A stretch of 8,963 nucleotides of DNA, taken from positions 1-8,963 of the forward strand of contig JANZZA010000713.1 of NCBI GenBank assembly GCA_026419655.1, given 5' to 3'. The translations under genes and the position numbers were made by a program. Below the pieces are notes generated by a model. It saw only the letters and a list, made by a program, of their open reading frames with translations. It ran no database searches and was not told where the DNA came from. Shown here in pieces: positions 1 to 5,645 of the stretch. Origin of the DNA: Armatimonadota bacterium (GTDB taxonomy: Bacteria; Armatimonadota; Zipacnadia; Zipacnadales; FEN-943). The first letter of the stretch is position 1. Every line of letters starts with the position of its first letter.

Positions 1-74
1 CAGACTTCTTCGTACTCGTACCCCATCCGGCTCAGCGGCACCGTCCGATAAAAGCGCGTAGGCAGGCATAACAT
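1..74 (-). CDS. possible 5' end of a gene running off the window (hypothetical)
   Basis: An ATG at 74 (reading leftwards) opens a frame with no stop to the window edge, giving about 24 residues that include FYRTVPLSRMGYEYEEV. This composition is protein-like, and the frame fits the space left after the terminator at 101-145. A purine-rich AGGGG lies about 11 nt upstream of the ATG, a weak ribosome binding site. A second ATG at 69 opens another frame without a stop, so the frame is not certain. No family can be recognised from so few residues. It would lie in the same orientation as the aminotransferase gene but beyond its terminator. Confidence 0.35.
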   Translation of the reverse strand, partial: MLCLPTRFYRTVPLSRMGYEYEEV

Positions 75-100
75 TCTTCTCTTCTTCCCCTGCGCCGTGG

Positions 101-145
101 AAAAATATCCTGGGGGAAAACCCTTGAAAAGGGTTGTCCCCAAGG
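101..145 (-). terminator. Rho-independent terminator after the aminotransferase gene
   Basis: Read on the minus strand, this is a long GC-rich hairpin followed by TATTTTT (107-101). The inner stem is a perfect AACCCTT / AAGGGTT pair with a three-base loop. The outer stem pairs CCTTGGGG with CCCCCAGG across small internal mismatches. It lies about 77 bp beyond the stop of the aminotransferase gene at 222, the expected place for transcription to end. On the plus strand there is no comparable T-tract directly after the stem, so it should act mainly leftwards. Confidence 0.8.
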
Positions 146-221
146 CCCCCTTCCCAAACTTTTTCATTCTCCCTGCGGAAGCAGTGGCCGCCGCGCCCAC
201 GTGCATCCGGCTCGGGGCCGT

Positions 222-1466
222 TTATCTCCTGTTCGCTTCTGCGACCTTGCGTACAATCTCAGCCGCAAGCTCGCAGTCCCGCTCTGTGTACTTCTCGCAG
301 AAAGTTGACCACCGGATGAAAGTCTCCAGGAAAGCGGCAGCGTTGGGACATGCGCCGGCCCCGTAATGGTACTCCCGCGAAGCCGGCGGAATACTGTAGG
401 GATAGCGGCCCTCCCGCGCCCAGCGCTCAAGGAATGTACATGCCTCTGGCAGAAGGTAATACCGCGCCGTCCCGGCTCCGGGGATTCCCGCCTCGCTGAG
501 CTGGGCCGCAAACTCATCCGTGCTGCAGCGGAAACGCCCCGGCTCCAGGCTCATGCCAAACATCCAGGCCGAGTAGACATCTACGTAGTCGGGAATGGGC
601 AGCGGCCTGACGCCGTCAATCTGGCCGATAAGCTCGCTCAGCAGCCTAATCATTTTGTCGCGCTGAGCTACGTTTTCCTGAGCAATCTCCAGCTGGGCCA
701 GACATATAGCCGCTGTGCATTGTGGCATCCTCATCGCGTAGCCAGCTTCGACGTGCCTGCGGCCAAAGGGCGGGTCTTCCACGCCGCCCCGGCTTTGGCC
801 AATGAACCGGCACCGCTCGGCAAGCTCGCCATCATTCGTAGCAATGGCCCCGCCTATGTCTGACCCCATGGTCTTTTCCGAATCGAAAGAAAATCCTGCC
901 GCGTGCCCTAAAGTGCCTGCCAATCGTCCCTTGTACTGCCCAAAGACCGCCTGGCATGCGTCCTCGTAAACCACCAGTCCGTGCCGGGCTGCCAGCGCAT
1001 TGATTTCGTCCATTTCGCAAATCAGCCCGGTGAAATGCACCACCAGAATCGCCCGGGTGCGGTCGGTGATGTGTGGTTCAATGGTCTCGGCGGTGATATT
1101 CACCGCCCCTGGTGGCACATCGGCAAACACGGGGATGAGGTTTTCTCTGACAAGGCCGGCGATGGTGCCGTAGTCGGTTATGGGACTGACTATGATTTCG
1201 TCGCCCGGCTCGAAGCCCGAAGCCGCCATGAGCACGTGCAGGGCCGGCGTGCAGCCAGGACAGGCTATGACGTGCTTTACGCCCAGAGCCTCGGCAAAGG
1301 CCCGCTCAAACCGTCCCACCATGTCCACCGTCAGCCCGCTTTCCACAACTTCGCGCAGGTACTCTTTGGCCTTAGGACCGATTATCCTTGGAAAAGGAGA
1401 CGGCAGGACACCCTGGGCCCCTTCGAAGGCAGCAGCCCCAAATCTTGCAAGCTCTCGCTCCGGCAC
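222..1466 (-). CDS. DegT/DnrJ/EryC1/StrS-family PLP-dependent aminotransferase
   Basis: The 414-residue product has the fold-type I sugar/cyclitol aminotransferase pattern. ALGVKHVIACPGCTPALHVLM (about 61-80) corresponds to the phosphate-binding segment. The PGDEIIVSP strand lies near 87-95, VVYEDACQA (165-173) carries the Asp that pairs with the pyridine nitrogen, and FSFDSEKTM (192-200) carries the Schiff-base lysine K198 before the IGGAIATND segment. Family members are usually cytosolic dimers of 370-420 residues that move an amino group from glutamate or glutamine to a keto-sugar or keto-cyclitol. The substrate here cannot be read from the sequence. The CPGCTPAL loop is unusual compared with the common SGTxAL. 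The GTG at 1466 is preferred over the ATG at 1502 because a strong AAGGAGG lies 7 nt before it. No sugar-biosynthesis genes are visible next to it. Confidence 0.92.
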   Translation of the reverse strand: MPERELARFGAAAFEGAQGVLPSPFPRIIGPKAKEYLREVVESGLTVDMVGRFERAFAEALGVKHVIACPGCTPALHVLMAASGFEPGDEIIVSPITDYGTIAGLVRENLIPVFADVPPGAVNITAETIEPHITDRTRAILVVHFTGLICEMDEINALAARHGLVVYEDACQAVFGQYKGRLAGTLGHAAGFSFDSEKTMGSDIGGAIATNDGELAERCRFIGQSRGGVEDPPFGRRHVEAGYAMRMPQCTAAICLAQLEIAQENVAQRDKMIRLLSELIGQIDGVRPLPIPDYVDVYSAWMFGMSLEPGRFRCSTDEFAAQLSEAGIPGAGTARYYLLPEACTFLERWAREGRYPYSIPPASREYHYGAGACPNAAAFLETFIRWSTFCEKYTERDCELAAEIVRKVAEANRR

Positions 1467-1473
1467 TTTTCCC

Positions 1474-1480
1474 CCTCCTT
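1474..1480 (-). promoter_or_regulatory. ribosome binding site deciding a GTG start
   Basis: AAGGAGG is followed by a 7-nt G/A-rich spacer and then GTG at 1466. The in-frame ATG at 1502 lies upstream of this site and has no comparable motif, so the aminotransferase most likely begins at the GTG. Confidence 0.8.
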
Positions 1481-1775
1481 TCGCCGTAACTGGCCCGCAC
1501 ATTCTTAAGTCCGCTGGCTTTCACTGAACCAGCTTCTTTGTGGAGGCTGCCGCAAACGTCGCTTTCGCAGCTCCCAGATGCGGTCGCAGGTAAAAATCGT
1601 GCGCGCAGGGCGTTGTATACTTGCTTCGCTCTAGATAAGCCAACACCGGCTCTTGCATCATTCCCCGAGGAGTCCTCAGCGGTGATGCGATGTCCCGCTT
1701 TGGCTGGGCCTTAACGGCTGATTCAGGGTTGTCCTCAAGGATGGCGTCGTGTCCTGTGGACCCGTTTGGCGAACA
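1481..1775. other. intergenic stretch, little recognisable
   Basis: This lies between the aminotransferase start and the end of the secreted-protein gene. I see no convincing ORF and no T-tract terminator. The only marked structure is a perfect 11-bp palindrome, GAGGAGTCCTC, at 1667-1677. It could be part of a hairpin after the secreted-protein gene, but no T-run follows it on the minus strand. No near-consensus promoter for the aminotransferase was found. Confidence 0.5.
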
Positions 1776-2582
1776 CTAGTAGGTCAAGCGTTTTACGGAA
1801 ACTCCCGCCACGCGCCAACGCCCTGGGGCACCCCGGCTAAAAACGAGGTGGCCCATGATAGGTGAAGGACCAGAAGGAGCAAGGGTGCGGACTATCGCCA
1901 CCACCTTGTTGCCATCTACTGTCGCCGCCGACACATTCAGGTTGCCCCCAGCGGTTTGGAACTCGTTCGCCGCGGGGTCATGTAGTAGACACAGGGCTAC
2001 GACGTAGAGGCCCACTTCCGGAGTTTTGAGCGTGACCCAAACCTTCGAGTTGTGTCCGCCGGTCTCAAGCATTGGCGCGGCGCCGCTCATTGGCAGGACG
2101 TCGCTAAGTTGCTCAGCATTCTGGGCGCTAAGCAGCGTCGGGTAATCCCAACCTGCACCGATAAAGGACGCAATTGCGAATTGGGCTGCCGGCCATGTGG
2201 CTGCCGCGACCGGCCTGTCAAACGTCAACCATATCCCCGCCACCCAGTCAATGGGTCCTAGTGGGTACTCCTGTGTTTGTTCTGGGCTCCCTGCGCTGCT
2301 TTGGCTGGCTGCGCCGAAAGATGTAATAGCCATTAGTCTGGCAGGGTCCAGCCCGAGTTTAGAAGCCTCTCGTTCAACTGCTTTCCTCAGCACTGGCAAC
2401 CGACGAACTATACTTAGTAGTTCCTGGGCCGTAGGCTGGGCGAGCCTTGTTGCCGTCGTGCCCCTGAGTATTTGTGCGCCTCCACTTTCGCCTTTGCCGT
2501 TGGCCCCCAGCACTGCAGTGGACACAATCCCCAATGCTGCGGCAACCATTGCCAACACGAGGTGAACCCTCAGGCAAGACAT
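1776..2582 (-). CDS. secreted protein of unknown function
   Basis: The predicted product is 268 residues. It opens with a classical signal peptide: a short N-region with Arg5 and His7, a hydrophobic core of about 8-25 (LVLAMVAAALGIVSTAVL), and a likely cut after LGA (residue 27). A Gly/Ser-rich stretch follows. I recognise no domain in the mature protein. It holds moderately hydrophobic, alanine-rich segments, a WVAGIWLTF stretch and a C-terminal beta-rich part (VVAIVRTLAPSG, GHLVFSRGAPGRWRVAGVSV). That ending resembles the closing strands of NTF2-like or DUF-type extracytoplasmic domains, but this is only an impression. The start at 2582 is chosen over 2618 because GGAGGTG sits 8 nt upstream and the signal peptide then begins at residue 1. 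The gene has its own promoter and appears to be monocistronic. Confidence 0.8.
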   Translation of the reverse strand: MSCLRVHLVLAMVAAALGIVSTAVLGANGKGESGGAQILRGTTATRLAQPTAQELLSIVRRLPVLRKAVEREASKLGLDPARLMAITSFGAASQSSAGSPEQTQEYPLGPIDWVAGIWLTFDRPVAAATWPAAQFAIASFIGAGWDYPTLLSAQNAEQLSDVLPMSGAAPMLETGGHNSKVWVTLKTPEVGLYVVALCLLHDPAANEFQTAGGNLNVSAATVDGNKVVAIVRTLAPSGPSPIMGHLVFSRGAPGRWRVAGVSVKRLTY

Positions 2583-2590
2583 TTCTCGCG

Positions 2591-2597
2591 CACCTCC
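2591..2597 (-). promoter_or_regulatory. ribosome binding site of the secreted-protein gene
   Basis: GGAGGTG lies 8 nt before the ATG at 2582. It supports that start over the in-frame ATG at 2618, which would put 12 extra polar residues ahead of the signal peptide. Confidence 0.75.
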
Positions 2598-2632
2598 GCT
2601 TTGTGCAGAATAGCCCATAACTGCCGAGGTTC

Positions 2633-2661
2633 ATTATTCTTCGGGTCGCCCCCCCTTGGCA
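2633..2661 (-). promoter_or_regulatory. sigma-A-type promoter for the secreted-protein gene
   Basis: Reading leftwards, TTGCCA (2661-2656) and AATAAT (2638-2633) are separated by 17 nt. Each hexamer matches five of six consensus bases. Transcription would start near 2626, leaving a leader of about 44 nt that contains the GGAGGTG site. Confidence 0.6.
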
Positions 2662-2900
2662 ACTTCGTTCTGCCTTCGACCAGTCCTTGCCACCTGCTCA
2701 TTTTCGGATTTCATGCTACTTCACGTTTCACCTGTGTGATGCAGGGGCCGCTTTGAAACCCGGCCTGCGGGGCGTGCGGACCTGGTTAGGATAGGCTTTC
2801 GGGCTTCAGGCAGCACTGTGTTTTCGCCCAGCCAGTGGCTGATTCCCAACATCAGGCAGTAGTAGTGGGTAGAGGGTACAGCCGGACACTGGCAGGTGAG
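2662..2900. other. non-coding stretch between promoter and array A
   Basis: No credible gene is seen. A segment at 2842-2850 (GATTCCCAAC), 63 bp before the matching point of the first clear unit of array A, may be a decayed further copy, but the rest of that interval does not align well by eye. Confidence 0.4.
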
Positions 2901-3180
2901 GGGCGTTCCCAAAACGCATGGGGACCTGTGTAACCGGGCGAGCGGTTTGAGAAAAGGGAGACGGGAGTTTCCAAAGAACGCGGTGGTCTTCGTTGCCCGC
3001 GAGTGATTTGAGAAAAGGCAGAGGGACGTTTCCAAAGCACATGGCAACCCGTGTTACCGGCGGGTGATTTTCGAAAAGGGAGACGGCAGGTTCCAAAGCA
3101 CATGGGAAGGCTCGTTACTGATGAGTGATTTGGGAAAGAGGAGGAGGACTTTCCCGAAGCACATGGGGATCTGTCCCTGC
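2901..3180. repeat. array A: degenerate 61-bp tandem repeats (about 4.6 copies)
   Basis: Five units align on a TTYCC-AAA anchor whose junctions fall at 2910, 2972, 3033, 3094 and 3155, giving steps of 62, 61, 61 and 61. Conserved blocks on the plus strand are GTGATTTGAGAAAAGGGAG, then TTTCCAAAGCACATGG, with a more variable part around CCYGTGTTACC. Short arms TTCC(C) and GG(G)AA flank AAAGCACAT in most units, which gives a small dyad. The period is not a multiple of three, so successive copies fall in different frames and the array is not coding. It lies about 100 bp beyond the anti-sigma stop. Confidence 0.85.
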
Positions 3181-3276
3181 AGCAGTGGCTAACAACCGTC
3201 GCGGGCAGGATTGTGCAACGTGGCCTGAATCCCTCCCCGCAGAAGCGGGTGGGAAGCCTCGGGGGCGGCGGGTGGG
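3181..3276. other. spacer downstream of the anti-sigma gene, with a small hairpin
   Basis: CCCGC-AGAA-GCGGG at 3236-3249 can form a five-pair stem. On the minus strand it lies 28 bp beyond the anti-sigma stop but is not followed by a T-tract, so I do not call it an intrinsic terminator. Confidence 0.4.
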
Positions 3277-4059
3277 TTATGGTGCAAGGCCCACTGGGCT
3301 GGAGGAAACCCGCGCGACTAGGGGCAGGAGTTCCTCGGGCTGGGTGTTGGCCATAACGATCGTGGCCATGCCCTGGCGAGTGGCGACAACCACGGAGCCC
3401 TCAGGGCCAGTCCCAACGAACATCTCCCTGCCGCGGTAAATCACCCGCTGCATGTCGCCCGCAGGCATGGCGGAAGCAGGGACAGAAATAATGCTCACAG
3501 GAAGACGGCCGGCCGTACACAGGCGGTGGATGGCAAAGGCCCCGTTGAGTTTTTCGATGGCGCTCCAGCGAACGACCAAGGGCGGTTCCCCTAGCGACGT
3601 TCCAACGGCGTGCAGGGTGCTGGGGGGAACGTGGCCGATTATACCTGCGGCTCGCAGCGCCTGGGCGTGAGCCGCCAGGAGCTGGTCAGTCACACCGACC
3701 GGGCGGTTAACGTAAAAGCTGACTAGCAGGGCCACGACTATGAGTATGGCGCCTGCGCCGATGATGGCCGGCAGGCGCGTCGGCCGAGCACCAAGGGAAC
3801 GAGCGAGGGCCGTGTGGGCACCGTCGGCGCGGTCGAGTTCAGCCACGACGCGCTGCCAAAGGTCCCGCGGTGGGGGGGTACTGGCCGCTTCTCCACCCCG
3901 CTCCAAGAGCGTCTTAGCAGCAAGCATATGGCCTGCCTCAGCCGCGCAGTCCCGGCAAAGAATGACGTGACTGGCTACCCGCCGCCGTTCTTCCTTATGC
4001 GCCTGGCCGTCTACCCAGGCTGCCAGCTTGGCCTCTTTGCCCTCGCATCGCTCACTCAT
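3277..4059 (-). CDS. membrane-anchored zinc-type (zf-HC2) anti-sigma factor
   Basis: The 260-residue product has three parts. The cytoplasmic N-terminus holds the zinc anti-sigma signature: H31-x3-C35-x2-C38 (HVILCRDC), with C5 26 residues upstream as the likely fourth ligand. A single membrane helix runs at about 96-117 (LPAIIGAGAILIVVALLVSFYV). The remaining 140 residues should be outside the membrane. Their pattern (LNGAFAIHRL, LPVSIISVP, REMFVGTG, VVVATRQGMATIVMA) resembles the sensor domains of RsiW-like anti-sigmas. The role is to hold the ECF sigma factor inactive until an envelope signal arrives, probably through regulated proteolysis. The ATG at 4059 overlaps the last 8 nt of the sigma gene (ATGAGTGA) and has GAGGTGG 5 nt upstream, implying coupled translation. 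The longer frame from 4158 would lie inside the sigma gene and is rejected. Confidence 0.9.
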   Translation of the reverse strand: MSERCEGKEAKLAAWVDGQAHKEERRRVASHVILCRDCAAEAGHMLAAKTLLERGGEAASTPPPRDLWQRVVAELDRADGAHTALARSLGARPTRLPAIIGAGAILIVVALLVSFYVNRPVGVTDQLLAAHAQALRAAGIIGHVPPSTLHAVGTSLGEPPLVVRWSAIEKLNGAFAIHRLCTAGRLPVSIISVPASAMPAGDMQRVIYRGREMFVGTGPEGSVVVATRQGMATIVMANTQPEELLPLVARVSSSPVGLAP

Positions 4060-4657
4060 CGGCGCCACCTCGCAGCAGGCCGCGCTCTCGTGCATAGTCC
4101 GCGAGTTTCTCGCGCAGCAACCGCCGCGCCCGGAAAAGACGCGACCGCACCGTCCCAATGGGTATGCTCAGGGCATCGGCTATCTCTTGGTATTGCATTC
4201 CGTAAATGTCGGACATAATAGCTACCATGCGAAATTCTTCAGGGAGGGCAGCCAGGGCGCAGTCAACTTCCTCGTCGTTGAACTGGGCGAAGGTCTCTTC
4301 TTCTGGCCCTGGAGCCACGTCAGCAGCCTGCAGGGTCTCCCGGCCAGCCAAGTCGGTGACTGCTTCCCAGCCAACGGTCTCAGGTCGCCGCTGGCGGTGG
4401 CGAAATCGGGAAACATGAGTATTGGCCAGTATCCGCAGCATCCAGGCGCGGAAGTTAGTCCCCGGCTCAAACTGATGGAATCCCAGATAAGCGCGAACCA
4501 TGGTTTCCTGGGTCAGGTCGGCGGCCTCGTCGCGGTCGCCGGTGAGGCGGCAGGCCGCGCGAAATATCTCAACGTAATGTCGCCGGGCCAGGGCCTCAAA
4601 TTCCCGCCGCCTTCGCCGAACCTCGTCGTCAGGTTGTCCTGGCAGCCGCCGCAGCAC
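4052..4657 (-). CDS. ECF-family RNA polymerase sigma factor
   Basis: The 201-residue product is a two-domain sigma-70-type ECF factor. Region 2 spans about 20-92, with DEAADLTQETMVRAYLGF (43-60) and the FRAWMLRILANTHVSRFRHR segment that contacts the -10 element. A linker of about 40 residues follows. Region 4 spans about 130-185: LAALPEEFRMVAIM, the YGMQYQEIADALSIPIGTVR helix-turn-helix (152-171) and a basic SRLFRARRLLRE helix. The length and motifs resemble SigE/SigR-like ECF groups. The start is GTG at 4657, with AGGGTG 7 nt upstream; no better in-frame start is seen before region 2. The next gene encodes its anti-sigma with an 8-nt overlap. The leader carries an ECF-type promoter, so the pair is probably self-activated. 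Confidence 0.93.
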   Translation of the reverse strand: MLRRLPGQPDDEVRRRRREFEALARRHYVEIFRAACRLTGDRDEAADLTQETMVRAYLGFHQFEPGTNFRAWMLRILANTHVSRFRHRQRRPETVGWEAVTDLAGRETLQAADVAPGPEEETFAQFNDEEVDCALAALPEEFRMVAIMSDIYGMQYQEIADALSIPIGTVRSRLFRARRLLREKLADYARERGLLRGGADE

Positions 4658-4664
4658 GGTGCTT

Positions 4665-4670
4665 CACCCT
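4665..4670 (-). promoter_or_regulatory. ribosome binding site for the sigma factor GTG start
   Basis: AGGGTG is followed by a 7-nt spacer before GTG at 4657. The match is moderate, but no alternative start precedes region 2 of the protein. Confidence 0.5.
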
Positions 4671-4699
4671 GCAGCCGGCTGCTGTACGCAACCTTAGTC

Positions 4700-4726
4700 A
4701 ACGCACCGCAGCCAGCCAACGGTTCC
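4700..4726 (-). promoter_or_regulatory. candidate autoregulatory ECF promoter (GGAACC-N17-CGTT)
   Basis: On the minus strand GGAACC (4726-4721) is followed after exactly 17 nt by CGTT (4703-4700). This matches the common ECF layout of a GAAC-containing -35 and a CGT-containing -10. Transcription would begin near 4693, about 36 nt before the sigma GTG start. ECF operons commonly activate themselves through such a site; that this one does is inference. Confidence 0.6.
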
Positions 4727-5106
4727 CGCGCGAGCTGGACCCCGGATGGTACAAAGCTCGCCAGCAGGCGCCTTCTTCATCATTGTTATGGTACCACTTC
4801 TGGCCGTTTCTGTACCCTCGTGCTGTGACCTCATAGAGAGCTCACCGCCGGCTCAGGATTTCCGCGCAGCTCCTCGAGGCAGTGGCGGGAAGGTCTCTCG
4901 GCGAGCGCTTCCAGAACATTTCGTGAGGGGGGCCACTCAGCCCGTGTTTGTGGCATTTCCCGAGCGCAGGTATCTCGGTGGTCCTTCTAGGGCGTTTTCC
5001 GGACGAAGCTCTTCAAACAAGGGTTTCCCCAGATCTCTTCTCGCCGTTTTTGGGGGCGGTTCTGCCGCGCGCCGCCGGAGTTGGCGCTGGCTGGCCAGTG
5101 GAGAGA
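4727..5106. other. non-coding stretch upstream of the sigma operon
   Basis: No gene is supported here. Both strands contain frames that run into array B, but they have no ribosome binding site and no recognisable motifs. No terminator is seen. TTTCC-rich segments near 4957, 4997 and 5024 recall the array A anchor but are not evenly spaced. Confidence 0.4.
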
Positions 5107-5619
5107 AGCCTACGCACACAGGCTGTCCATCCACGGCCGGGACGGCGAGCAGCTAATAGCCGACAAAGCTTTGCGCACATGGGCTCTGCGCGAGCAGACG
5201 CGCCTGTCCGCCACGGCCTCCTGACCAGTCTACGCGCGCACACGGCCTCTGCGGCGGTCTTGTGGGTGCACGCAGCCGACGGGACCAACAAGCCCTTGGA
5301 CGCGCGGGCTCTGCGATGGCCACATGCTCACCAGTCGGGCCGTACACAACAAGCCCCTGCGCGCGCGGGCTCTGCTCAAGTGCTCTGGCAGTTGGTGCGT
5401 CTGGTAGCGATAGTTCTGCGCACACGGGGGATCTGTCCACGACAACGCGGTTCTACGCGGCGCCGTCGCGACAACCCTGCGCACGCGGGTGATCTTCCCA
5501 CACCGACGCCGCCGTTTTTGCCATTGCTGAGATACCCCTGCGTACGCGGCGGCTTGGCGGTCCCGTCAACTTCCACTTTCTGCCGTCGTGCGATTATCCT
5601 GCGCACGCAGCGGCTTGGC
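5107..5619. repeat. array B: nine degenerate 61-bp repeats with palindromic cores
   Basis: Nine units share a core of about 25 bp of the form AAGCCCTGCGCACGCGGGCTCTG, separated by roughly 36 bp of non-conserved sequence. Aligned core positions are 5111, 5172, 5235, 5297, 5358, 5417, 5478, 5539 and 5600, giving steps of 59-63 and mostly 61. The cores are inverted repeats: AGCCT/AGGCT (5107-5124), AGCCC/GGGCT (5291-5310 and 5352-5371), ACCC/GGGT (5474-5490), and CTGCG-CA-CGCAG in the last unit. The array lies between the pyk stop and the sigma operon. The cores are too divergent for an active CRISPR array and no cas gene is present. Confidence 0.8.
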
Positions 5620-5645
5620 ACCTGCCACCGGGCTGGCGATGCTTC

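Noticed and set aside
366..863. Plus-strand frames opposite the aminotransferase gene
   Set aside because: They are antisense to a gene with clear family motifs and lack start signals of their own.
1667..1677. GAGGAGTCCTC palindrome as a terminator of the secreted-protein gene
   Set aside because: The stem is only five pairs with a one-base centre, and no T-tract follows on the minus strand.
2721..3103. Three overlapping minus-strand frames in array A with similar segments such as MCFGNVPLPFLKS
   Set aside because: The shared segments arise because the same DNA repeat is read in each of three frames in turn (61 is not a multiple of 3). None has a start signal.
4746..5156. Plus-strand frame starting with a hydrophobic stretch resembling a signal peptide
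   Set aside because: No ribosome binding site, low-complexity Ser/Arg/Gly content after the first 25 residues, and overlap with non-coding sequence upstream of the sigma operon.
5107..5619. Array B as an active CRISPR array
   Set aside because: Cores differ at many positions between units, repeat edges are unclear, and no cas gene is present in the window. A decayed array cannot be excluded.
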